64,000 bases of DNA, taken from assembly GCA_964531025.1 (NCBI GenBank), contig CAZHDY010000001.1, forward strand, positions 1,612,001 to 1,676,000, in the 5' to 3' direction. Shown here piece after piece: positions 17,290 to 26,303 of the stretch. Source of the stretch: CALMEC01 sp964531025. GTDB lineage: Bacteria > Actinomycetota > Thermoleophilia > Miltoncostaeales > Miltoncostaeaceae. Below the pieces are notes generated by a model that was given only the letters and a program-made list of their open reading frames with translations, had not been told where the DNA came from and searched no databases. The translations under genes and the position numbers were made by a program. Numbering within the stretch: position 1 is the stretch's first letter; every line of letters begins with the position of its first letter.

Positions 17290-18903
17290 TCAACGGACCG
17301 CGAAGTCGGTGGTGCGCTTCGCGGTCACCCAGCCGGGCCGCCTCCCGGTGGTTACGACACGGTAGGTGCCCTTCGAGAGGACGCCGATCATCATCCGGCG
17401 CTTCCCGGCTGCCAGCTTTCGCGGCTTCAGAACGCGGTACGCCACGAATCGGCGAAGCCGGGGATGGCGACGGTAGACCGTCGCTCTGACCGTGGCGGAA
17501 GTGTTCAGTTTGAGCTGCACGGCACGGGCCCGTTCAACACGGACGATCCGTGGAGGACCCAGTGCGATCAGGCGCGGACGTGAGGTCGTGGCCGGGGGCT
17601 TCGTCGTGGTCTGGGGTGGGCGTGTCGTCGTAGCCGCACGGTTCGCGACGAAGTAGGTCCTCTCCGTTATGTCACCCAGACGCGAATGCGCGACGAGGTC
17701 CACGGTGTAGAGAACGTTGTTCGCTCCGAGACTCGGAGGCGTGAACGAACGGGCCGACGGCGGCAGAGTGAAGGTCTGCGGCGCCCCCGTTCCCGCTGAC
17801 GGCGTGTACGTGACGGTGAACCCGGTGATCGGTACCCCGTGCTCGGCGGCTGCCCAGTGGATCTCACCCTGGTTCCCGACCGCGGTCAGGTTCACCAGTT
17901 CGGGTGTGTCGAAGTCGAACGCGTGCGTCTGCGACGTCAGGGTCATCGGCGTATTGGTCGCCGGGTTGATGACGTTCGAGACCGTCATGACGAACGTGGT
18001 CTCGGGACGTGCGGATCGGAGCGCATCGGGAATCGCGACCTCGGTGACGATCGTGTTGTCACCGTAACCGTTCTCGATGGGGTTGATCGTCACCGGCAGG
18101 GGTGTTCCATTGGCCGTGACGGTTACCTGCGCCTGTCGGTAGTCCGCGTTCGGGTAGAGCGCGGACGACATGCTGAACCGGTCGAAGATGAGCGGCCACG
18201 GAACCTGCCCGGACGGCGGCCACGACACCGTGAGCACGTTCGCGCGACCCTGGGACGGCGTGCCGATCGCCGTGATCGCGTTGGTGTTCGTGGTCGTTCC
18301 CGAGCCGATCGTCCCGAGCGGCGGATAGAGCAGCCAACGCCGGTGTCCGACGGCGCGATTGGTCAAGCCGTCATCGTTGATGTACGCGATGACGGTCGAG
18401 GTCGCCGTCCTCAGACCGATCGCGAGGTTCGATGTTCCCGCGGCGTCCGCCCCCTCCTGAGTCCAGCAACGCCACGCCGGTGTCGGATTGTGCGAGAGGT
18501 CGTCGTTGGCGGCCATGATGAGCGCTGCCGAGAGCGCCCGACGGCTCAGCTCCGCATCCAGCACGACCGGTGGAAGGTAGTTCATGCCGCGTACGAAGTT
18601 GACGGCTTCAAGGGCCGCGTTCTGCGAGGCGGCCGACTCCGTTCCGGGTGTACAAGTCTCGGCGTTCCCGGTCCAACCGGGGTCGACGCGATTTCCCTCG
18701 ACCGCGACGGCGGTATAGGCGGCGACCACCGAGTCGCGGTTCGCTGGGTCGACGGTGACCGCACGTGCGCTCGCCGGGATGAGGGAGAACGCAACGGCCG
18801 CCAGTGCGAGGCGGCGGGCGCCCCGTGATCTAAGCCGTACGTTCGTGCGCTCCTTCGAGATGGTCGCTTCTCTCCCGGTGTCTGAGGGCGCACTCGTCGG
18901 CAT
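17290..18903 (-). CDS. Secreted CAP/SCP-domain protein
   Basis: About 537 aa. ATG 18903 has GAGGAA upstream; the frame extends further, but the signal peptide (SRGARRLALAAVAFSLIPASARA, cleavage near 48) supports this start. A CAP/SCP-like domain follows, with ALEAVNFVRGMNYLPPVVLD, DDLSHNP and a GHRRWLLYPP segment. A region of fibronectin-like beta strands comes next, then a Thr/Pro-rich linker and a basic C-terminal domain that may contact the cell wall. CAP proteins are extracellular with varied roles, so a precise function cannot be given. The start codon with its 25-residue lead-in is somewhat uncertain. Confidence 0.75.
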   Translation of the reverse strand: MPTSAPSDTGREATISKERTNVRLRSRGARRLALAAVAFSLIPASARAVTVDPANRDSVVAAYTAVAVEGNRVDPGWTGNAETCTPGTESAASQNAALEAVNFVRGMNYLPPVVLDAELSRRALSAALIMAANDDLSHNPTPAWRCWTQEGADAAGTSNLAIGLRTATSTVIAYINDDGLTNRAVGHRRWLLYPPLGTIGSGTTTNTNAITAIGTPSQGRANVLTVSWPPSGQVPWPLIFDRFSMSSALYPNADYRQAQVTVTANGTPLPVTINPIENGYGDNTIVTEVAIPDALRSARPETTFVMTVSNVINPATNTPMTLTSQTHAFDFDTPELVNLTAVGNQGEIHWAAAEHGVPITGFTVTYTPSAGTGAPQTFTLPPSARSFTPPSLGANNVLYTVDLVAHSRLGDITERTYFVANRAATTTRPPQTTTKPPATTSRPRLIALGPPRIVRVERARAVQLKLNTSATVRATVYRRHPRLRRFVAYRVLKPRKLAAGKRRMMIGVLSKGTYRVVTTGRRPGWVTAKRTTDFAVR

Positions 18904-19243
18904 CGTCGTTCCTCGTGAGGTTGTGCGAGTCGGCTTCGGTCGCATCCGTGCCCGGCCGGCGGTGCCATCTCTGTTCGGACGCATCGCCGAGCCGGTGAAT
19001 GGGCACAGTGTCCCATACACGCGCTATGACGGTGATTCATGTCGATACGACATGACGAATGAAGCGTCATGGACGGCGACCGCGAAGGGCGCGGGGCCGA
19101 CGGCTCGTATCGGTGCCGTGCCTGTCGGGGCGTCAATCGCGGTCGGACACGAAACATGGACCGCGCCGTCGGGATCGGGACCCGGCTCGGGCCCGCGTCG
19201 TGGGCGCGGCGAGCTACCCGATGGGCGGGTTGGCTCCGCTCGT

Positions 19244-19843
19244 CTAGTGCCCGTCCTCGATCCGCGCCTCCTGGTGGCGGCGGTCGCCGATCTTGTCGAT
19301 CCACGCCAGGCCCATCGCCGAGAAGATGAACGCCATGTGGATGATCGTCTGCCACATGAGGATCTCACCGGCGTTGCCCGCGATCTGCGGATCGCTGTTG
19401 TTGAACATGTCGGTCGCGCCGACGAACGATTTCAGCAGGTGCACGGACGAGATGCCGATGATCGCCATGGCCAGCTTGACCTTCAGCACGTTGGCGTTCA
19501 CATGGCTCAGCCACTCGGGCTGATCCGGATGGTCATCCAGGTCGATGCGCGACACGAACGTCTCGTAGCCGCCGACGATGACCATGATGAGCAGGTTCGC
19601 GACCATGACGACGTCCACCAGGCCGAGGACCATCAGCATCATCTCGGCCTCGCTGAGGTCCGTGAGATCGGATGCGATGTGCCACAGCTCCTTCATGAAC
19701 GTGAAGACGTAGAAGAGCTGGGCGACGATCAATCCGACGTAGAGCGGGGCCTGTAGCCACCGCGACGCGAAGAGGAATCCGGCCAGCGCACGAGCGGCGG
19801 GGCGGTTCGGCGGCTGATTCGGAGTGGCGGACGGTCCGGTCAA
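19244..19843 (-). CDS. YqhA/UPF0114 family membrane protein
   Basis: 199 aa with three or four membrane segments. The ASRWLQAPLYVGLIVAQ start, the LVDVVMVANLLIMVIVGGYE helix and the ISSVHLLKSF segment match the YqhA family closely. The molecular function of the family is not established. I start at TTG 19843, since AGGAGA lies 7 nt upstream and no ATG/GTG gives a better fit. About 250 nt separate it from the divergent DJ-1 gene; a TAGGAT on the minus strand in that gap may be its -10. Confidence 0.8.
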   Translation of the reverse strand: MTGPSATPNQPPNRPAARALAGFLFASRWLQAPLYVGLIVAQLFYVFTFMKELWHIASDLTDLSEAEMMLMVLGLVDVVMVANLLIMVIVGGYETFVSRIDLDDHPDQPEWLSHVNANVLKVKLAMAIIGISSVHLLKSFVGATDMFNNSDPQIAGNAGEILMWQTIIHMAFIFSAMGLAWIDKIGDRRHQEARIEDGH

Positions 19844-20092
19844 GTGCGGTCTCCTGGAGCGGTCATGCGGGATCGCGGCGAGGAATCCTAATCGCGCATC
19901 GGCGGTGGGTGCCCGCACCGCGGTTTGTCCGTTGCAATCGGATAGCGCAGGCGCGCACGCCGGCCGTTGTCGGGTCCGACGCGTGATGTGACCTGACGAT
20001 CGTGCCCCGGGAGTGTGGAGCGACAGAATGTGGGTACAGAACCCATAGGACCGGCGCCGGAGCGTCCGGTCGTCGCGAGCGAAGGAGGCAGC

Positions 20093-20620
20093 ATGCGGTT
20101 GAAGGGGCGGACCTACGCGGTCCTTGTCGCCGACGGCGTGGAGGATCTGGAGTACTGGGTGACGGTCATGCGCATCCAGGAGGAGGGTGCCACGGTCGTG
20201 TCCGTGGGAAGCGATCTCGATCCGCACCGGGGAAAGAACGGTCTTGCGGTCCAGGCCGAACGCCTCGCGCCGGACGTGAGCGCCGATGGGTTCGACGGAA
20301 TCGTCATCCCCGGGGGCTGGGCGCCCGACAAGATGCGCCGTTATCCCGCCATCGTGGATCTGGTGCGCACCATGAACGCGCAGGGCAAGCCGATCGGGAT
20401 CATCTGCCACGGAGGATCGGTCGCGATCTCGGCGGAGATCGTTTCGGGACGGCGGGTCACCGGGTCACTCGGCATCAAGGACGACCTCGTCAACGCCGGG
20501 GGCACCTGGGTGGACGAACCCGCGTTCCGCGACGGCAACCAGGTGTGGGGCCGCGTCGTCGCGGACATCCCCGACTTCGAGCGGGAGCTGATCGCGCTGT
20601 TCATGGACAGCGTGAGCTGA
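20093..20620 (+). CDS. DJ-1/PfpI family protein (class I glutamine amidotransferase-like)
   Basis: 175 aa. ATG 20093 has a strong AAGGAGG upstream. Family residues are visible: Glu18 in ADGVEDLEYW and the nucleophile elbow IGIICHGGS with Cys105-His106. Members act as glyoxalase/deglycase-like or stress proteins. This one resembles the archaeal PfpI/YhbO group, although HGG rather than HGP follows Cys105. A following non-coding region of ~270 nt is strongly structured. Confidence 0.82.
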   Translation: MRLKGRTYAVLVADGVEDLEYWVTVMRIQEEGATVVSVGSDLDPHRGKNGLAVQAERLAPDVSADGFDGIVIPGGWAPDKMRRYPAIVDLVRTMNAQGKPIGIICHGGSVAISAEIVSGRRVTGSLGIKDDLVNAGGTWVDEPAFRDGNQVWGRVVADIPDFERELIALFMDSVS

Positions 20621-20643
20621 TCGCGGGGGTGCCCCGATCCCCA

Positions 20644-20790
20644 CGGGGACGGAAACCCGGGAACGCCGGAGGACAACCGTCCGTCCCCGCATCCGGAGCG
20701 GCATCCCTACGGGTCTGAAACCTCACCTGCCCGCCGCGCGGCTCTTTCCCGGGTTCCGCCCGTATGGAGGGCGGGACTGAGGTCACCCGT
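20644..20790. other. Strongly structured non-coding region upstream of purC
   Basis: Two elements are seen. CGGGGACGG (20644-20652) pairs perfectly with CCGTCCCCG (20681-20689). Downstream, three nested helices are possible: ACGGGT (20709-20714) with ACCCGT (20785-20790), CCTCA (20721-20725) with TGAGG (20778-20782), and CCCGCC (20730-20735) with GGCGGG (20770-20775). No known riboswitch consensus (ZTP, THF, TPP, FMN, cobalamin) could be matched by eye. It lies between the DJ-1 gene and the purC promoter, so it may be a 3' structure, a small RNA or an unrecognised leader. Confidence 0.45.
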
Positions 20791-20880
20791 CGGTGGCGAT
20801 TCGCACACAGCGTTCTTCGGGTGTCCAGCGCCGACTTCGCGCCTGATGTCACCAGCGCCCCGAGCCTGACACCAGACAGC

Positions 20881-20886
20881 TAAACT
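20881..20886 (+). promoter_or_regulatory. -10 box TAAACT for the purC operon
   Basis: TAAACT ends 7 nt before the purC GTG and no ribosome binding site is present, which suggests a leaderless purC transcript starting at or next to the start codon. Confidence 0.5.
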
Positions 20887-20893
20887 CCACTGA

Positions 20894-21769
20894 GTGCAGC
20901 TCCTCCTGCAAGGCAAGGTCCGTGACGTCCACGACCTCGGTGGCGACACGCTGCTCATCGTCACGAGCGACCGCATCAGCGCATATGACGTCGTGATGCC
21001 GACACCCATACCCGACAAGGGCCGGGTGCTCACCGCCGTGTCGGCTCACTGGTTCGCGGAGACCGGCCACATCGCCCCGAACCACCTCGTCAGCACCCAC
21101 GTGCGCGACGTGCCCGCCGAGGCGGGGGATGACCTGGCCGGCCGCACCATGGTGGTGAAGAAGCTCGACATGCTCCCCATCGAGTGCGTGGTGCGCGGAT
21201 ACCTCTCCGGAAGTGGTTGGCGCGACTACACGGCAAAAGGTGCCGTGTGCGGACACCACCTATCGGACGGTCTCAGGCAGTCCGAACGGTTGCCCGAGCC
21301 CATCTTCACCCCGGCCACCAAGGCGCACACGGGCCACGACGAGAACATCACCCGCGACCAGGCGGCCGACATCGTGGGGCGCGAGACGCTGGAGGAGGCC
21401 GAGCGCATCTCCATCGCGCTCTACGAGTTCGTCGCGGCGCGCGCCGAGGATGCGGGCATCATCCTGGCCGACACGAAGTTCGAGCTCGGACGCGACGAGA
21501 ACGGCGTGCTCACCATCGGCGACGAGGTCGCCACCCCCGACTCGTCCCGGTTCTGGCCGGCCGACGAGTACGCGGTCGGCATCAGCCCGCCGTCGTTCGA
21601 CAAGCAGTACCTGCGCGACTGGCTGGACGCCTCCGGCTGGGACCACACCCCGCCCGCGCCGGCTCTTCCTCCCGAGGTCGTCGCGGGGACGCGCGGCCGC
21701 TATCTCGAAGCCCACGAGCGGCTCACCGGCCGCACCATCGACAGCTGGATCCAGGAGTGCACCGAATGA
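20894..21769 (+). CDS. purC: SAICAR synthetase
   Basis: 291 aa. It condenses CAIR with aspartate using ATP (step 7 of IMP synthesis). Motifs are LLLQGKVRDVHDLGGDTLLI, IECVVRGYLSGSGW and ADTKFELGRDENG. The GTG start appears leaderless. It opens a run of eight purine genes with overlaps or near-zero spacing; its stop overlaps purS as ATGA. Confidence 0.97.
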   Translation: MQLLLQGKVRDVHDLGGDTLLIVTSDRISAYDVVMPTPIPDKGRVLTAVSAHWFAETGHIAPNHLVSTHVRDVPAEAGDDLAGRTMVVKKLDMLPIECVVRGYLSGSGWRDYTAKGAVCGHHLSDGLRQSERLPEPIFTPATKAHTGHDENITRDQAADIVGRETLEEAERISIALYEFVAARAEDAGIILADTKFELGRDENGVLTIGDEVATPDSSRFWPADEYAVGISPPSFDKQYLRDWLDASGWDHTPPAPALPPEVVAGTRGRYLEAHERLTGRTIDSWIQECTE

Positions 21770-22002
21770 CCCGAGTCGTCGTCACCGTCATGCCCCGCGC
21801 CGAGATCCTGGACCCGCAGGGCCAGACCGTCGCCCGGGCGCTCCACACCATGGGGTTCGACGACGTCGGCGACGTGCGCATCGGCAAGCGCATCGTGCTC
21901 CAGCTGGACGGTGACGACCCCGAGGCCGAGGCCCGCGAGATGTGCGAGCGACTCCTCGTGAACCGCCTGGTCGAGGACTACGAGATCGCGGTCGAGGGCT
22001 GA
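21766..22002 (+). CDS. purS: FGAM synthase subunit PurS
   Basis: 78 aa, normal for PurS, the small subunit that bridges PurL and PurQ in the three-part FGAM synthase. It begins MTRVVVTVMPRAEILDPQGQ and ends with the NRLVEDYEI motif. ATG 21766 overlaps the purC stop; purQ starts 4 nt after its stop. Confidence 0.95.
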   Translation: MTRVVVTVMPRAEILDPQGQTVARALHTMGFDDVGDVRIGKRIVLQLDGDDPEAEAREMCERLLVNRLVEDYEIAVEG

Positions 22003-22006
22003 TCAC

Positions 22007-22678
22007 GTGTCCAAGCCGACCATCGCCGTCATCCAGTTCCCCGGCTCCCTCGACCACGAGGCCGCCGCCCGCGTCATGACCGAGATCGCCTCGGAGACCC
22101 ACGAGGCCGTCCTCGTCTCGCACCGTGCCGACGCGCTTCCCGCCGACACCTCGGCCGTCGTCCTCCCCGGTGGCTTCTCGTACGGCGACCACCTGCGCTG
22201 CGGTGCCATCGCCAGCCGCGCCCCCATCATGGACGCCGTGCACACGTTCGCCGGATCCGGGGGACCGGTGCTCGGCATCTGCAACGGCTTCCAGATCCTC
22301 TGCGAGGCCGGCCTGCTGCCCGGAGTGCTCCGGCCGAACGACACCCGCACGTTCATCTGTCGCCAGTCCACCCTGGAGGTCGTCGACGACTCCACGCCCT
22401 GGACCGGTGAGCGCCGTGCGGGCGAGACCCTGTCGGTCCCGATCAAGCATCACGACGGCGCGTGGCAGGGCGACGCCGACGCCTGCCGCGTCGTTTTCCG
22501 TTACCGTGACGAGAACCCCAACGGATCCCAGGACCGGATCGCCGGGATCGCCAACGAGGCCGGCAACGTGATGGGTCTCATGCCGCACCCCGAGATGGCC
22601 TGCGAGGACCTGCTCGGCTCGGCCGACGGTCGCATCATCATGGTCGGCCTGCTCGCCGAGGGCCGGGTGGCCGCATGA
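22007..22678 (+). CDS. purQ: FGAM synthase glutaminase subunit PurQ
   Basis: 223 aa, GTG start. A class I glutamine amidotransferase that supplies ammonia to PurL. The nucleophile Cys is in LGICNGFQIL, and the His-x-Glu of the triad is in LMPHPEMACEDLLG. The stop overlaps the purL ATG. Confidence 0.96.
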   Translation: MSKPTIAVIQFPGSLDHEAAARVMTEIASETHEAVLVSHRADALPADTSAVVLPGGFSYGDHLRCGAIASRAPIMDAVHTFAGSGGPVLGICNGFQILCEAGLLPGVLRPNDTRTFICRQSTLEVVDDSTPWTGERRAGETLSVPIKHHDGAWQGDADACRVVFRYRDENPNGSQDRIAGIANEAGNVMGLMPHPEMACEDLLGSADGRIIMVGLLAEGRVAA

Positions 22679-24852
22679 GCACCGAAGCCCAGCCCCTCCA
22701 CCGTCAGCTCGGTCTGACCGACTGGGAGAACGACCGCATCCCCGAGCTCCTCGGTCGCGAGCCCACCGGGCCCGAGCTCGTCATGTTCAGCCTCATGTGG
22801 AGCGAGCACTGCTCCTACAAGCACTCCAAGCCGCTTCTTCGCGGCTTCCCCACCGAGGGGCCGGCGGTGCTGCAGGGACCGGGCGAGAACGCCGGCGCCA
22901 TCGACATCGGTGACGGCCTGGCGGTCACCTTCAAGATCGAGAGCCACAACCACCCGTCGGCCGTCGAGCCGTTCGAGGGGGCGGCCACCGGCGTGGGCGG
23001 CATCATCCGCGACATCCTCGCCATGGGCGCCCGGCCCATCGCGCTGCTCGACTCGCTGCGCTTCGGGAGCCTCGAGAGCAACCGCAGCCGGTACCTCTTC
23101 CGTCGCGCCGTCGAGGGGATCGGCCACTACGGCAACTGCATCGGCATCCCGACCGTGGGCGGCGAGGTCGGCTTCGACCCGGCCTACGAGGACTCGTGCC
23201 TGGTGAACGCCATGTGCGTCGGCATCGTGCCCTCCGACCGTATCCTCCGCGCCGCCGCCGAGGGCGTGGGCAACCGCCTCATCCTCTTCGGCAACCGCAC
23301 CGGCAAGGACGGCATCGGCGGCGCCAGCGTGCTGGCCAGCGCCGAGTTCTCGCACGACGACGACAAGCGCCCCTCGGTGCAGGTCAGCGACCCGTTCACC
23401 GAGCGCAAGCTCATGGACTGCTGCCAGGCGCTCGCCGAGAGCGGCCTCCTCGTCGCGCTGCAGGACCTCGGCGCCGCGGGCCTCACCTCCAGCGCAAGCG
23501 AGATGGCCTCCAAGGGCGGGGTCGGTCTTCGCATCGACCTCGACCGCGTGCCGCTGCGCGAGGAGGGCATGGCGCCCGCCGAGATCCTGGTGTCCGAGAG
23601 CCAGGAGCGCATGCTCGCCGTGGCGACCCCCGAGAACACCGATGCGGTCATCCGGTTGTGCGAGGAGTTCGATCTCGACGCCACGGACATCGGCGAGGTG
23701 ACCGAGGGCGACGCCCTGGTGGCCGTTCACGGCGGCGAGGTCGTCGTCGACATCCCGGCACGTCTTCTGGCTGATGACGCCCCCGTCTACGAGGTCCCGC
23801 AGAACCCGGCGTCGTCGCCGCAGCCGATCGACCCGACGACCGTGCCCCAACCCGCCGACCTGGCGGCCGCCTGGTGCGACCTGCTGGCCCGTCCCTCCAT
23901 CGCCAGCAAGCGCTGGGTCTACGAGCAGTACGACCACCTGGTCGGGGCCAACACCGTGGTGCGGCCCGGCGGTGACGCCGCGGTGGTCCGCGTGCCCGGT
24001 CGCGCGACGGGCCTCGCTCTCACCACCGACTGCGCCGAGCGCCACTGCCAGGCCGACCCCCGCGGGGGAGGCGCCGCCGGAGTGCTGGAGGCCGCCCGCA
24101 ACGTGGCCTGCGTGGGTGCCACCCCGTCCGCCATCACCAACTGCCTCAACTTCCCGAACCCCGAGAAGGGACACACGGGCTGGCGCCTGGCCCAGGCCAT
24201 CGCCGGCATGGCCGACGCCTGTCTGGCGCTCGGTACCCCTGTGGTCTCGGGCAACGTCTCGCTCTACAACGAGAGCGCCGATCGCATGATCTTCCCGACG
24301 CCCGTCGTCGGCATGGTCGGCCTGATGGACGACGCGTCGGCCACGACCGGTCACGCCTTTGTCGCCGCGGGCGACGTCGTCCTGCTCGCCGGGTCCGGCG
24401 AGCCGCGTCTCGACGCCAGCGAGTACCTGGGCACGGCCGACGGCCTCCCGGACGCACCGGACATCGCCGCCGAGGTCGCGCTCTGCCGCTTCGTGGCGGA
24501 CGCCGTCCGGCGCGGCGCCGTGCGGTCGGCACACGACATCTCGCAGGGCGGCCTCGCCGTCAGCCTGGCCGAGTCGGCCGTCGCGGGGGCCATCGGTGCC
24601 ACGATCCGATTGGACGATTCCGTCCGTCCCGACATCGCGCTCTTCGGCGAGGCAGGCGGTCGCATCCTCCTCACCTGCCCACCCGACGGCGTCGCGGCGC
24701 TCCGTGATCTGGCCGGTGGCGTGCCGATCCGCGAGATCGGTTCGGTGGGAGGCGGTAACCTGGACGTGCAGGTCGGCGACACAACCGTGACGCTTTCCGT
24801 CGATCGAGCACGTGAGGCATACGAAACCGCGATCCCGGACGCACTTCGATGA
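22675..24852 (+). CDS. purL: FGAM synthase large subunit PurL (small type)
   Basis: 725 aa, the short PurL that works with separate PurS and PurQ. It converts FGAR to FGAM with ATP. Visible motifs are MWSEHCSYKHSKPLL, FKIESHNHPSAVEPFEGAAT and a second AIRS-like half with GGDAAVVRVPG and HDISQGGLAVSLAES. It overlaps both neighbours by ATGA. Confidence 0.97.
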   Translation: MSTEAQPLHRQLGLTDWENDRIPELLGREPTGPELVMFSLMWSEHCSYKHSKPLLRGFPTEGPAVLQGPGENAGAIDIGDGLAVTFKIESHNHPSAVEPFEGAATGVGGIIRDILAMGARPIALLDSLRFGSLESNRSRYLFRRAVEGIGHYGNCIGIPTVGGEVGFDPAYEDSCLVNAMCVGIVPSDRILRAAAEGVGNRLILFGNRTGKDGIGGASVLASAEFSHDDDKRPSVQVSDPFTERKLMDCCQALAESGLLVALQDLGAAGLTSSASEMASKGGVGLRIDLDRVPLREEGMAPAEILVSESQERMLAVATPENTDAVIRLCEEFDLDATDIGEVTEGDALVAVHGGEVVVDIPARLLADDAPVYEVPQNPASSPQPIDPTTVPQPADLAAAWCDLLARPSIASKRWVYEQYDHLVGANTVVRPGGDAAVVRVPGRATGLALTTDCAERHCQADPRGGGAAGVLEAARNVACVGATPSAITNCLNFPNPEKGHTGWRLAQAIAGMADACLALGTPVVSGNVSLYNESADRMIFPTPVVGMVGLMDDASATTGHAFVAAGDVVLLAGSGEPRLDASEYLGTADGLPDAPDIAAEVALCRFVADAVRRGAVRSAHDISQGGLAVSLAESAVAGAIGATIRLDDSVRPDIALFGEAGGRILLTCPPDGVAALRDLAGGVPIREIGSVGGGNLDVQVGDTTVTLSVDRAREAYETAIPDALR

Positions 24853-26303
24853 CCACAGCCCCGGCCCAGGAGCACGACGAGACGTTCGACGACGTACCCA
24901 AGGAGGAGTGCGGCGTCTTCGGCGTCGTGGCCCCCGGGCGCGATGTCGCGCGCATCACCTTCTTCGCGCTCATGGCCATGCAGCACCGCGGCCAGGAGAG
25001 CGCCGGGATCGCCGTCGCCGAGCAGGGGCACGTCACGGTGTTCCGGGATCTGGGTCTCGTCACCGACGTCTTCGACGAGAACGCGCTCCGCACCCTCACC
25101 GGCGACATGGCCATCGGGCACGTCCGGTACTCCACCACCGGCGCCAACAAGTGGGACAACGCCCAGCCCGTCGTCCACACCCGCGGCCAGGAGCTCATCG
25201 CCCTCGGTCACAACGGCAACCTCTGCAACACCGTGTCACTGCGACGCGATCTGCAGCACGAGGGTGACCTCTCGGCCACCACCGACAGCGAGCTCATCGT
25301 CGCCGCGCTCGCCAACACCGACGGCGACCTGATGGAGGCCGTCCGTCAGGCGATGCCGCGTTTCTCGGGTGCTTTCTCGGCTGTCGCCCTGTCGTCCAGT
25401 GAGCTGATCGCGTTCCGTGACCCGTACGGTGTCCGGCCCCTGGCCATCGGGCAGCTCCCCGACGGCGGCTGGTGCGTGGCCAGCGAGACCTGCGCGTTCG
25501 ACCAGATCGGCGCCACCTACGTCCGCGACGTCGTGCCCGGCGAGGCCATCCGCCTCACCGCCGACGGCATCGAGAGCATCCAGGCCATGCCCAAGGCCGA
25601 CTCGAAGCTCTGCGTCTTCGAGACGATCTACTTCGCCCGGCCCGACAGCATCATCGACAACCAGGCCGTCTGGGATCTGCGCAACCGCATGGGCCGCCAG
25701 CTGGCCATCGAGGCGCCCGTCGACGCGGATCTGGTGGTCGGCCTGCCCGACTCCGGTACCCCGGCCGCCATCGGCTTCTCCAACGAATCCGGGATCCCGT
25801 TCGGGGAAGGCGTCGTTCGCAGCCGCTACGTCGGCCGCACCTTCATCCAGCCCGAGCAGCAGCTGCGGCGCAACAGCGTCCGGCGCAAGTTCAACCCGCT
25901 GCCCAGCATCCTCGCCGGCAAGCGGGTGATCATCGTCGACGACTCCATCGTCCGTGGCACCACGATCCAGCAGGTCATCCGCATGTTCGAGGAGGCCGGG
26001 GCGACCGAGGTCCACCTGCGCATCTCCAGTCCGCCGGTCCGCTGGCCCTGCTTCTACGGGATCGACATGGCCACCCGTGACGAGCTCATCGCCGCCAACA
26101 ACGAGGTGGAGAAGATCCGCGAGGAGGTCGGCGCCGCCAGCCTCGCCTACATCTCGCTGGACGGCCTGCAGACCGCGCTCGGTCTTCCCGCCGAGCGCTA
26201 CTGCCGCGCCTGCTTCACCGGCGACTACCCGATCCCCGTCCCCGGTCAGGCGCTCAAGCTCAGCTTCGAGGACGCGCCGCAGAGCGTGGCGAGCGGCGCA
26301 TGA
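24849..26303 (+). CDS. purF: Amidophosphoribosyltransferase
   Basis: 484 aa. It catalyses the first committed step, PRPP plus glutamine to phosphoribosylamine. A ~20-residue propeptide precedes the catalytic Cys21 (EECGVFGVV). The PRPP site is VIIVDDSIVRGTT. The Cys residues of the Bacillus-type 4Fe-4S enzyme are conserved (CVFETIYFARPDS, WPCFYGIDM, YCRACFTGDYP), so an oxygen-sensitive Fe-S form is expected. It sits fifth in the operon rather than first. Confidence 0.97.
   Translation: MTTAPAQEHDETFDDVPKEECGVFGVVAPGRDVARITFFALMAMQHRGQESAGIAVAEQGHVTVFRDLGLVTDVFDENALRTLTGDMAIGHVRYSTTGANKWDNAQPVVHTRGQELIALGHNGNLCNTVSLRRDLQHEGDLSATTDSELIVAALANTDGDLMEAVRQAMPRFSGAFSAVALSSSELIAFRDPYGVRPLAIGQLPDGGWCVASETCAFDQIGATYVRDVVPGEAIRLTADGIESIQAMPKADSKLCVFETIYFARPDSIIDNQAVWDLRNRMGRQLAIEAPVDADLVVGLPDSGTPAAIGFSNESGIPFGEGVVRSRYVGRTFIQPEQQLRRNSVRRKFNPLPSILAGKRVIIVDDSIVRGTTIQQVIRMFEEAGATEVHLRISSPPVRWPCFYGIDMATRDELIAANNEVEKIREEVGAASLAYISLDGLQTALGLPAERYCRACFTGDYPIPVPGQALKLSFEDAPQSVASGA

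Noticed and set aside
20621..20893. Known riboswitch or RNA gene upstream of purC
   Set aside because: ZTP, THF, TPP, FMN, cobalamin, SRP and RNase P signatures were sought by eye and not found, so it is reported only as structured.
22501..24534. 677-codon open frame antisense to purL
   Set aside because: Same codon-bias artefact; the sense strand has every PurL motif.
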